Positions 1 to 5,705 of a DNA stretch of 7,720 bases are shown piece after piece. Origin of the DNA: JAVBRU01 sp031547595 (GTDB lineage: Bacteria > Bacillota > Clostridia > Christensenellales > Aristaeellaceae); assembly GCA_031547595.1 (NCBI GenBank), contig JAVBRU010000128.1, forward strand, positions 1 to 7,720, in the 5' to 3' direction. A program made the position numbers and the translations under genes. Below the pieces are notes generated by a model. The model saw nothing but the letters and a program-made list of their open reading frames with translations. It was not told where the DNA came from and ran no database searches. The first letter of the stretch is position 1, and every line of letters begins with the position of its first letter.

Positions 1-264
1 ATCGCGAGCATTCATTACGAATACGGATGTCAGAGGGTCGTCCTGCGCAAAGAGCATGTATGTGAGGATTTCTTTAAGTTGAGTACCGGTATCGCGGGTG
101 ATATTCTGCAAAAATTCTCAAACTACAACATCCGCGCCGCCGTGCTGGGCGTCAAGGAGCCTTCCGGCAGCAAATATGGCGATTTCATCGCCGAAAGCAA
201 CCGCGGCGGCACCTTCCGCGCCTATGACAGCCAGGAAGCGGCCGAAAAATGGCTGTTGGCGTAA
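1..264 (+). CDS. DUF4180 family protein, 3' end only
   Basis: The reading frame is open from the first base and ends at TAA 262-264, so this is the last 87 residues of a gene that starts before the window. The first internal start-like codon (79) is not the true start, because the matching protein sequence continues upstream of it. The recognisable block is an EDFF-x-LSTG-x-AG-x-ILQKF segment, then a short strand ending in AVLG, then YGDFIAESNRGG and a C-terminal helix (EAAEKWL). This pattern fits DUF4180, small bacterial proteins of about 120 residues with an alpha/beta STAS-like appearance and no established function. No signal peptide or membrane segment is visible in the part present. No hairpin terminator follows, so read-through into the next region cannot be excluded. 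The family call is from memory of its conserved blocks; no function is claimed. Confidence 0.8.
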   Translation: MASIHYEYGCQRVVLRKEHVCEDFFKLSTGIAGDILQKFSNYNIRAAVLGVKEPSGSKYGDFIAESNRGGTFRAYDSQEAAEKWLLA

Positions 265-312
265 TAAATCGCCCAAAAAGTCTATAAAAATGCGGCATCA
301 GTGCGTCAGAGG

Positions 313-341
313 TTGCCCCGGCCGCGCTTGCGTGGTACAAT
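313..341 (+). promoter_or_regulatory. SigA-type promoter of the two-component operon
   Basis: A -35 element TTGCCC (313-318, 4/6 to TTGACA) and a -10 element TACAAT (336-341, 5/6 to TATAAT) are separated by exactly 17 bases. A TG dinucleotide at 333-334, one base upstream of the -10, makes it an extended -10 promoter. Transcription would start near 348, giving a leader of about 28 bases before the response-regulator ATG at 376. It lies in the only gap (265-375) upstream of the pair, which otherwise shows no hairpin or RNA gene. The Shine-Dalgarno for the regulator is weak (GGGG at 363-366). Confidence 0.7.
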
Positions 342-360
342 CAGCATGAACCAGCAAGAA
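341..360 (+). repeat. Tandem 10-base direct repeat at the predicted transcription start
   Basis: TCAGCATGAA (341-350) is followed at once by CCAGCAAGAA (351-360), with 8 of 10 positions identical. OmpR/PhoB-type regulators bind head-to-tail half-sites spaced about one helical turn, so this could be an autoregulatory site of the gene it precedes. It overlaps the end of the -10 box and the predicted start site, a place where binding would repress. Two short repeats can arise by chance, so the call is tentative. Confidence 0.25.
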
Positions 361-375
361 ACGGGGTTGTAATCG

Positions 376-1074
376 ATGAACAAAAAGAAATTGATTCTGA
401 TTGCAGATGACGAAATCGGCATTCACGAGTCGCTACGCATTTATTTGACACGGGAAGGGTACGAGGTGTACTCGGTCTTCCGTGGGGACGATGTGATGGA
501 GGCCTTCCAGCGCATGCGCCCCGATCTTGTGATATTGGACATCATGATGCCCGGCCGCTCAGGCACCCAGGTGTGCGCGGACATCCGTGCCAACAGCATG
601 ACGCCCGTCATCATGCTGACGGCCAAGGGTGAAGAAGTAGACAAGCTGCTGGGCTTTGCCCTTGGCGCGGACGACTATATGGTGAAGCCCTTCAGCCCGC
701 GGGAGATCGTATCCCGCATTCAGGTGATCTTCCGGCGCATGAACCAAATGCAGCAGTCGCCCGAAAGCGGCGTACTGATGATTGGCAACACCGTGATCGA
801 CCTCAAGTGCTACGAGGTGCGGGTGAAGGGCGAAAGTGTTTTGCTCTCCCCCAAGGAGGTCGAAATCCTGCATCTGATGGCCAGCCACCCCCGGCAGGTG
901 TTCACACGGGAGCAGCTGCTGGACAACATCTGGGGCTTTGATTTTAACGGCGACCCGCGCGTGGTGGACACGGGCATCAAGCGCATCCGCAAAAAGATGC
1001 CGGAGGATACGGATATCCAGCTGCGCTCGGTCTACGGCGTGGGGTATAAGGTAGAGGTGCCGGAGAATGTCTAG
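376..1074 (+). CDS. OmpR/PhoB-family response regulator
   Basis: DNA-binding response regulator of a two-component system, 232 residues, a normal length for the OmpR/PhoB subfamily. The receiver domain (about 5-120) has every key residue: acidic pocket D11 and D12, phosphoacceptor D55 in LVILDIMMPG, T82 in the MLTAK block, and K104 in MVKPF. The C-terminal winged-helix domain (about 135-230) has the LSPKEVEIL start, the REQLLDNIWG recognition region and the VDTGIKRIRKKM / VYGVGYK ending typical of Trans_reg_C. Phosphorylation by the kinase encoded next is expected to promote dimerisation and binding to direct-repeat operators. The start at 376 gives a complete receiver domain, and the 17-base-spacer promoter lies just upstream. 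The last 8 bases overlap the kinase gene, so the two are translationally coupled. It resembles WalR/PhoP regulators generally, but nothing in the context justifies a specific name. Confidence 0.96.
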   Translation: MNKKKLILIADDEIGIHESLRIYLTREGYEVYSVFRGDDVMEAFQRMRPDLVILDIMMPGRSGTQVCADIRANSMTPVIMLTAKGEEVDKLLGFALGADDYMVKPFSPREIVSRIQVIFRRMNQMQQSPESGVLMIGNTVIDLKCYEVRVKGESVLLSPKEVEILHLMASHPRQVFTREQLLDNIWGFDFNGDPRVVDTGIKRIRKKMPEDTDIQLRSVYGVGYKVEVPENV

Positions 1075-2773
1075 GTGGTCGTCCTATATCACACGGTTTC
1101 TGGCGATGATGCTGTGCGGGGTGCTGATCATTGCGGTGCTGTTCTTCGTGCTTTCCAACTCTCTGGTGGCCGGGATGTACACAACCTCCGTACGCACAGA
1201 GCTGCAAGAGGGCATCCGAAGCGGCAAAATACTGCTGGCCCGGTATGCAAACGGCGAAATCACCCTCGATACCCTGCACGAGCAATTAAACCCCGCCCTC
1301 AACACCAGCGGGGTTTTTGTGATGCTGTTGGACGTCAATAAAAAGGTGATTTCCTACACCGACAGCGCGGTGCCTTACTTTGCGGGCGGCACGCTGGAAA
1401 AAGTGATGGCGGGCTTCACGGACGAGATCACCGTGATCTCTACCGAGAAGGACTTAAACGCCCCGGCGCTGCTGCGAATCGAAAGAAGCGACACCGGCTA
1501 TGTGCTGGTGGGCAAGCCCACCGGCGCGCACACCGGCGCGAACAACAGCTACCGCGCCCAGCTTTTGATGGGCATGACGCTGATCCTGATTATCATCCTG
1601 ATGGGCAGCACGGTAATGACGCGTGTTGCGGCAAAGCCTGCGCGGCGCCTGACGGAAGCCGCATCCATGCTGATTGACGGCGAACTGGTGGCACTGCCGG
1701 AGAACATGCCCGGCGAAATGCGCGAGATCGCGCGCGCGTTCAACTATGTGTCCCGCACCATTGCGCAGGCGTTTTTTGATCTGCGTTACGAAAAAGAAAC
1801 GCTGGGGCTGGTGCTGGAGGGCATCAACGAAGGCATCCTCGCCATGGACGAAACGGGCGAAGTGGTGCACCAGAACACCGCCGTGCACGCGCTGCTTGGC
1901 ACGCCGGATACCCCTGCCTTCCAGGCGATCAGCGCGGCGTTGATGGACGCGCTGAGAACCCGGCAGAGCAAAGAAGGCAAGTTGCCGGTAGGGGGCCGGG
2001 TGCTGCAATACGCCATCACGCTGATGCCGCAGCACGATGGCATGAACAGCGCGGCGGCGCTTGTGCGCGACGTGACAGAGCAGGAGCGGCTGGAGCGCAC
2101 GCGGCACGATTATGTGGCCAACATCTCGCATGAGCTTCGCACGCCCCTGGCATCCATGCGCGGCCTGGCGGAGGGGCTGCGGGACGGGCTGGTGACAGAG
2201 CCTTCTGACCAGCAACGCTATCACAGCATCATTGTAGATGAGGTGACGCGTATGTCCCGGCTGGTGAACGATCTTCTGGAGCTGTCCGGCCTGCAATCCA
2301 ACCCGACTGCCTTCGAAATGGAGAGCATCGACCCGAACGAGCTGATCTACGAGCTGCACGACCGAAACGGTAGCCTGCTGCAAAAGAAGCAACTGGCCTT
2401 CATGCTGTCTTTGCCCCAGACGGACTTGCCACACATCACCTCCAATGAGGACAGGCTGACCCAGGTGCTCACGATCTTCCTGGACAACGCCATCAAGTAT
2501 ACACCTCCCGGCGGCACGGTGACCCTGGGCGCAAAGCAAGAGCCAAGCGGCGTGCGGTTTTTCGTAAAAGACACGGGGGTGGGCATGGATGCCGAAACGC
2601 AGAAGCTGGCGTTTGACCGCTTCCATCAGGCGGAGCGCGGGCGCAGCGACAAGGGCAGCGGCCTGGGCTTATCCATCGCGAGGGAGATTTTGATGAAGCT
2701 TGGCGTCTCCATCGATTTGGAAAGCGAGCCGGGCAAGGGCAGCACATTTTCGTTTGTCATTGCTCAAAATTAG
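1067..2773 (+). CDS. Membrane sensor histidine kinase (HAMP-PAS-HisKA-HATPase)
   Basis: Sensor kinase of 568 residues, partner of the preceding regulator. Order of parts: transmembrane helix 1 (about 11-29), an extracellular sensor of about 130 residues (31-161), transmembrane helix 2 (166-183), HAMP (about 184-238, KPARRL then GEMREIARAFNYV), PAS (about 240-340, with LVLEGINEGILAMD), HisKA dimerisation domain with H355 in the NISHELRTPL H-box, and HATPase_c with N474 (N box, LDNAIKYTP), G1 box DTGVGM (502-507), F box FDRFHQAE, and G2 box KGSGLGLS from 529. All catalytic motifs are intact. The layout matches Gram-positive WalK/PhoR-like kinases. The extracellular part is predicted to be a PAS/Cache-like ligand domain, but the ligand cannot be read from sequence. 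The ATG at 1067 lies 8 bases inside the regulator gene and has an AGAGGTG Shine-Dalgarno about 7 bases upstream. WalK itself is unlikely because the yycH/yycI/htrA-type neighbours are missing. Confidence 0.95.
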   Translation: MSRWSSYITRFLAMMLCGVLIIAVLFFVLSNSLVAGMYTTSVRTELQEGIRSGKILLARYANGEITLDTLHEQLNPALNTSGVFVMLLDVNKKVISYTDSAVPYFAGGTLEKVMAGFTDEITVISTEKDLNAPALLRIERSDTGYVLVGKPTGAHTGANNSYRAQLLMGMTLILIIILMGSTVMTRVAAKPARRLTEAASMLIDGELVALPENMPGEMREIARAFNYVSRTIAQAFFDLRYEKETLGLVLEGINEGILAMDETGEVVHQNTAVHALLGTPDTPAFQAISAALMDALRTRQSKEGKLPVGGRVLQYAITLMPQHDGMNSAAALVRDVTEQERLERTRHDYVANISHELRTPLASMRGLAEGLRDGLVTEPSDQQRYHSIIVDEVTRMSRLVNDLLELSGLQSNPTAFEMESIDPNELIYELHDRNGSLLQKKQLAFMLSLPQTDLPHITSNEDRLTQVLTIFLDNAIKYTPPGGTVTLGAKQEPSGVRFFVKDTGVGMDAETQKLAFDRFHQAERGRSDKGSGLGLSIAREILMKLGVSIDLESEPGKGSTFSFVIAQN

Positions 2774-2782
2774 GTTCTTCTT

Positions 2783-2816
2783 TTTTATTGTGAAATGTGT
2801 TATCATATAATATAGA
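2783..2816 (+). promoter_or_regulatory. AT-rich promoter region upstream of the DUF624-like gene
   Basis: The 66-base gap 2774-2839 is strikingly AT-rich compared with its GC-rich surroundings. It holds a perfect SigA -10 (TATAAT, 2806-2811), but the -35 at 17-base spacing is poor (TTTTAT, 2783-2788). A second SigA reading is TTGTGA (2788-2793), 17 bases, TATAGA (2811-2816). The same DNA also reads as a mother-cell SigE-like site: TTTTATT (2783-2789), 14 bases, CATATAAT (2804-2811), 7 of 8 to CATACANT. A promoter here is likely; which sigma factor uses it is not settled by sequence. Confidence 0.6.
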
Positions 2817-2826
2817 TTCATGGCTT

Positions 2827-2833
2827 GGGAGGG
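2827..2833 (+). promoter_or_regulatory. Ribosome binding site fixing the DUF624-like start
   Basis: GGGAGGG at 2827-2833 contains GGAGG and lies 6 bases before ATG 2840-2842. This selects ATG 2840 over the in-frame TTG at 2825, which would sit on top of this Shine-Dalgarno and has no site of its own. Confidence 0.85.
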
Positions 2834-2839
2834 TTTGCA

Positions 2840-3847
2840 ATGTTCGGAAAAATGATGAACAGCTTCTACTACGGAAAGAGCGGAAAAGGTGATTTTCGCA
2901 AAGAGGATTTGCCCAAGAACCGCTGGCAGCTGTTTTGGGAAATGCTGCGTGTGCGCCTGAGCGCCATTTGCCGTTTGAACTTGATGACCGTTGTATGCTG
3001 GCTGCCGCTGATTGTGGTGGTGGCAAGCTTTCTGCTGTCCACACTCAACACGCTGACGATGATTGACACCTACCAGACCAATGGCGATATGAGCGAGTGG
3101 ACGGAAGATCAGCTGGCAGTGGTGGAGGAGCTGGTCACCCAGCCCGCCATGTTGCAGGCGTTTATTTGGGAAATGCTGCGCGATATGTGCTTAAAGCTCA
3201 TTCCCTGCATCCTGATCACCGGCGTTGCGCAGGTGGGCATGGCATCCATCACCCGCAATTGGGCGCGGGACGAGCATGCCTTCATCTGGTCTGATTTCAA
3301 AGACGCCGTGAAAGCCAATTGGAAGCAGGGCCTGGGCGTATCGGCCATCACATCGGTGGTGCCGCTGGTGCTGGTGGTGTGCTGGCAATTTTATGGCAAC
3401 ATGGCGGCAGAGCAAATGTTCTTTGTGGTGCCGCAGATGCTGACGCTGACGCTGGGGCTGATCTGGGCGCTGGGTGTCACCTTCATGTATCCGCTGATCG
3501 TGTCCTACGAAATGAAGTTTATGCAGGTCGTCAAAAACGGCCTGCTGATGGGCATCGCACGCCTGCCGCAAACCGTTGGCGTGCGCCTGGCGGTGCTTGC
3601 CCCCATGCTGCTGGTGGGGCTGATTTCGTTCTTCACCCCCTGGATGATGTATGCGCTGATGGCACTGGCGGGCTATTATCTGATCATCGGCTATGCTTTG
3701 GTGCGTTTCGTGTTTGCCAGCTTCACCAACAGCGTGTTCGACCGCTTTATCAACAGCCGCATCGAAGGCGCTGTGGTCAACCGCGGCCTTAGCACCGAGG
3801 ATGACGACGAAGACGAAGACGCGGCGCAGACCACCGAGTCTTTATAA
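2840..3847 (+). CDS. Six-helix membrane protein, DUF624/YesL-like
   Basis: Integral membrane protein of 335 residues without enzyme motifs. The soluble N-terminus has an FYYGKSGKGDF block, then DLPKNRWQLFWEMLRVR. Probable membrane helices lie at about 48-67, 120-138, 166-184, 199-221, 251-268 and 271-293. Between helices 2 and 3 is a conserved-looking loop, RNWARDEHAFIWSDFKDAVKANWKQ, that resembles the DUF624/YesL family. YesL is encoded in a Bacillus carbohydrate-uptake locus, but its biochemical role is not known. The tail (318-335) is very acidic, with a DDDEDED run after LSTE, encoded by a GAA/GAC/GAT low-complexity stretch near 3799-3821. The gene has its own promoter region and follows the kinase gene by 66 bases. 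Its position next to a two-component pair suggests it could be a target or accessory of that system, which is inference. The family assignment is moderately sure; the membrane nature is clear. Confidence 0.7.
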   Translation: MFGKMMNSFYYGKSGKGDFRKEDLPKNRWQLFWEMLRVRLSAICRLNLMTVVCWLPLIVVVASFLLSTLNTLTMIDTYQTNGDMSEWTEDQLAVVEELVTQPAMLQAFIWEMLRDMCLKLIPCILITGVAQVGMASITRNWARDEHAFIWSDFKDAVKANWKQGLGVSAITSVVPLVLVVCWQFYGNMAAEQMFFVVPQMLTLTLGLIWALGVTFMYPLIVSYEMKFMQVVKNGLLMGIARLPQTVGVRLAVLAPMLLVGLISFFTPWMMYALMALAGYYLIIGYALVRFVFASFTNSVFDRFINSRIEGAVVNRGLSTEDDDEDEDAAQTTESL

Positions 3848-3871
3848 GAACCCCGCGTTTGGCGCATACTA
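3842..3871 (+). promoter_or_regulatory. SigG-type (forespore) promoter of the SASP gene
   Basis: The -10 CATACTA (3865-3871) matches the SigG consensus CATWHTA at 7 of 7 positions. Exactly 18 bases upstream is TTATA (3842-3846), matching GHATR at 4 of 5 with only the leading G missing. The -35 overlaps the stop codon (TAA 3845-3847) of the preceding gene. Transcription would begin near 3878, leaving a leader of about 17 bases that carries the Shine-Dalgarno. The fit with a forespore-specific gene immediately downstream makes chance unlikely. SigF has overlapping preferences and could also read it weakly. Confidence 0.75.
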
Positions 3872-3880
3872 TCTCCATAA

Positions 3881-3887
3881 AAGGAGG
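3881..3887 (+). promoter_or_regulatory. Strong ribosome binding site of the SASP gene
   Basis: AAGGAGG (3881-3887) is a full complement to the 16S anti-Shine-Dalgarno end and sits 7 bases before ATG 3895. This favours 3895 over the second ATG at 3901 (13 bases away) and rules out the upstream in-frame TTG at 3859, which would start before the predicted transcription start. Confidence 0.85.
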
Positions 3888-3894
3888 GGTGCGC

Positions 3895-4056
3895 ATGCGC
3901 ATGTTATCACAGGAAGAACGAATGAAATACGAAGTAGCACAAGAGCTTGGGTTATTGCCTAAGCTTTTGCGCGTTGGTTGGGCAGGGCTGTCCACGGCCG
4001 AGAGTGGCCGGATTGGCGGCATTGTGAGTGGCCGGCTTCGGAAAGCGGGAAAGTAA
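3895..4056 (+). CDS. Small acid-soluble spore protein, alpha/beta type
   Basis: A 53-residue protein with the two conserved SASP blocks. The first is MKYEVAQELGL (10-20), corresponding to the K-E-I/V-A-x-E-L/F-G block that contains the germination-protease (GPR) cleavage region. The second is SGRIGGIVSGRL (38-49), corresponding to the G-x-x-GG-x-x-x-K/R-R-L block. These proteins coat forespore DNA, shift its conformation, protect it from UV and heat, and are degraded as an amino-acid source on germination. At 53 residues it is shorter than classical SspA/SspB-type proteins (about 60-75), with a shorter N-terminus and a short linker. It also carries a W29 in VGWAGL that I associate with a clostridial variant group. 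Start chosen by the AAGGAGG site. A SigG-type promoter lies directly upstream. The next gene begins only 4 bases after the stop, with no terminator between. Confidence 0.82.
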   Translation: MRMLSQEERMKYEVAQELGLLPKLLRVGWAGLSTAESGRIGGIVSGRLRKAGK

Positions 4057-4060
4057 AGGG

Positions 4061-4798
4061 ATGTACACGGCATTTGCCACGGTGTATGACAAGCTGATGG
4101 GCACGGTGGATTATGACGCCTGGGCGGCGCATTACCGTGCCCTGACGGGCCTTCCGGCGGGCAGCAGGTGCGTGGAGTGCGCCTGCGGCACCGGCGGGCT
4201 CACCTTGCCATTGCAGCGCGGCGGCCTCAAGATGACAGGTGTGGATCTGTCGGAGGAAATGCTGGCCATCGCCATGCAAAAGGCGCGGGAAGCGGGGCTT
4301 CTGATCCCCTTTGTGCACATGGACATGTGCAAACTGCAGGTGGGCAAGCGTGTGGACGGCGTGTTGTGCACATGTGATGGCATCAACTACCTCAAAACCC
4401 CGCAGCAGGTGCAGGCGTTTTTGGCCGCCGCACGGCAGGCGCTGCGCCCGGGCGGCGTGCTGGCGTTTGATGTATCCACCCCGCATAAGCTGAAAAACGT
4501 GTTGGGCAACAACACCCTGACACACGTGGACGAGGGCAGCGCCTACATCTGGCAAAACGCCTGGAGCGAGAAGCAAAGCACCGTATCCATGCAATTGACA
4601 ATATTCGTTGAAGAAGCGGGCGGCTATCAGCGCGTGGAGGAATGCCAGAAACAGCGCGCGTATCACCGGGACGAGCTGAAAGAGTGGCTTACGCAGGCCG
4701 GGTTTGAAAGCATCCGCTGCTTTGGTGATCAGCGTACCTCCCCCGCCAGAGAAACAGACGCGCGGTGGCACTTTGTGGCTGCCGCAAGCATAGATTGA
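4061..4798 (+). CDS. Class I SAM-dependent methyltransferase, YqeM-like
   Basis: Rossmann-fold methyltransferase of 245 residues. The N-terminus MYTAFATVYDKLMGTVDYDAW fits a family of small Bacillota methyltransferases resembling YqeM. Motif I, which binds SAM, is VECACGTGG (38-46), a variant of the ExGxGxG loop with Ala in place of the first Gly, common in this group. The ribose-binding acidic residue is D62 in VDLSEEML. A motif IV-like strand is VLCTCDGINYL (101-111), and the post-motif LRPGGVLAFDV spans 128-138. The C-terminus carries a beta-rich lid (about 155-245). The substrate is unknown; nothing here separates small-molecule, RNA or protein targets. It is cysteine-rich (8 Cys). ATG 4061 is chosen over an upstream in-frame codon at 4028, because the family N-terminus starts here and 4028 lies inside the SASP gene. 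The AAAGGG directly before the ATG is too close for a good Shine-Dalgarno, which suggests dependence on translation from the SASP gene, 4 bases away. Confidence 0.88.
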   Translation: MYTAFATVYDKLMGTVDYDAWAAHYRALTGLPAGSRCVECACGTGGLTLPLQRGGLKMTGVDLSEEMLAIAMQKAREAGLLIPFVHMDMCKLQVGKRVDGVLCTCDGINYLKTPQQVQAFLAAARQALRPGGVLAFDVSTPHKLKNVLGNNTLTHVDEGSAYIWQNAWSEKQSTVSMQLTIFVEEAGGYQRVEECQKQRAYHRDELKEWLTQAGFESIRCFGDQRTSPARETDARWHFVAAASID

Positions 4799-4808
4799 AG
4801 GAGACCTT

Positions 4809-5705
4809 ATGGAACATTCCGCCGTGATTCACCTGCCCGACGAGATACTCCGCCTGTCGCTGATGGGCGGCCAGGCGCGCGTGATGCTCTGCCGCACCAC
4901 CGCCATAACCCAGTCTATCGAAGCCATCCATCAGCCCAGCCCCACGGCGCTGTGCGCGCTCAGCCGCCTGATGACAGGCACGGCACTGATCAGCGCCCAG
5001 ATGAAGCAGGAGGACGCCAGTGTCACTGTTACTGTCGCGGGAGACGGCCCCGGCGGCCGCGCCACCGCTGTAGGGCAAAACGGTACCGTGAAGGTGACGA
5101 TGGATCACCCAGAAATTGACGTGCCCCTCCGCAATGGCGCACCGGATGTGGGTGCCTTGCTTGGGCGGCAGGGCCGCTTGACTGTTATTAAAGACACGGG
5201 ACTCAAAGAGCCCTACATTGGGCAGACGGAGCTTGTGACGGGCGATTTGGGCGATGATTTTGCCCAGTATTTTACCGTCAGCGAGCAGGTGCCTTCCCTG
5301 GTAGCGCTGGGCGCGCTGGTGTATGAGGGGCATTGCCTGTCCGCCGGTGGCGTGCTGGTGCAGGCAATGCCCGGCTGCACCGAGGAAGCTCTGGAGCTAT
5401 TGGAAATGCGCAGCGTGTTTTTCTCCTACATCAGCCGCGAAGTGGCCGATATGTCGCTGGAAGACTTGGCGAAACTGTGGTTTGACGGCATGGATATGCA
5501 GGTGCTGGCCAAAGAGCCCATCCGCCACCAATGCGATTGCAGCCGCGAACGCATGGAAAAGGCATTGATTGCCCTGGGGCGAAGCGAGCTGACCTCCCTC
5601 ATTTGCGAGGATGAACAGGCTACGCTGACCTGCCATTTCTGCCGGATGTCTCATTATTTCAGCAAGGCGGATTTGCAAAATCTATTGGAAAGGGCTACGC
5701 GATGA
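4809..5705 (+). CDS. hslO: Hsp33 redox-regulated chaperone
   Basis: Hsp33 family chaperonin of 298 residues, a typical length. The N-terminal domain shows the characteristic LSRLMTGTALISAQMK helix, the GDGPGGRATAVG loop, and the GRQGRLTVIKD and GDLGDDFAQYFTVSEQVPS blocks. The C-terminal redox switch has C242-x-C244 (CDC) and C275-x-x-C278 (CHFC), the four zinc-binding cysteines. In the reduced cytosol they hold zinc and the protein is inactive. Oxidants such as hypochlorite or peroxide with heat form disulfides, release zinc, unfold the linker and expose a client-binding surface that prevents aggregation. All four cysteines are present, so the switch should work. An AAGGAG Shine-Dalgarno (4798-4803) lies 5 bases before the ATG, and the gap to the methyltransferase is 10 bases. 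The end overlaps the next gene by 4 bases (ATGA), so they are coupled. Confidence 0.97.
   Translation: MEHSAVIHLPDEILRLSLMGGQARVMLCRTTAITQSIEAIHQPSPTALCALSRLMTGTALISAQMKQEDASVTVTVAGDGPGGRATAVGQNGTVKVTMDHPEIDVPLRNGAPDVGALLGRQGRLTVIKDTGLKEPYIGQTELVTGDLGDDFAQYFTVSEQVPSLVALGALVYEGHCLSAGGVLVQAMPGCTEEALELLEMRSVFFSYISREVADMSLEDLAKLWFDGMDMQVLAKEPIRHQCDCSRERMEKALIALGRSELTSLICEDEQATLTCHFCRMSHYFSKADLQNLLERATR

Noticed and set aside
1454..2626. Open frame of 390 codons on the - strand
   Set aside because: It lies entirely within the histidine kinase gene, whose motifs are all intact. The translation is rich in H, Q and R with no domain, typical of the antisense shadow of a GC-rich gene.
376..2773. Naming the two-component pair WalRK or PhoPR
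   Set aside because: Domain architecture fits both, but the usual partner genes are absent and no sequence feature separates the options.
2774..2790. T-rich run after the kinase stop, as an intrinsic terminator
   Set aside because: No GC-rich inverted repeat precedes the T run, so it is better read as part of the promoter.
3319..3792. Open frame of 157 codons on the + strand in a second frame
   Set aside because: Inside the membrane protein gene; the translation is G/A/R/H-rich low-complexity and has no Shine-Dalgarno.
4002..4035. Direct repeat GAGTGGCCGG (4002-4011 and 4026-4035)
   Set aside because: The copies are 24 bases apart, in the same frame, and encode SGR within the conserved SASP C-terminal block. 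Coding constraint explains them.
4689..5333. Open frame of 214 codons on the - strand
   Set aside because: Antisense shadow across the methyltransferase end and hslO, with no recognisable domain and no plausible place in the all-plus gene order.
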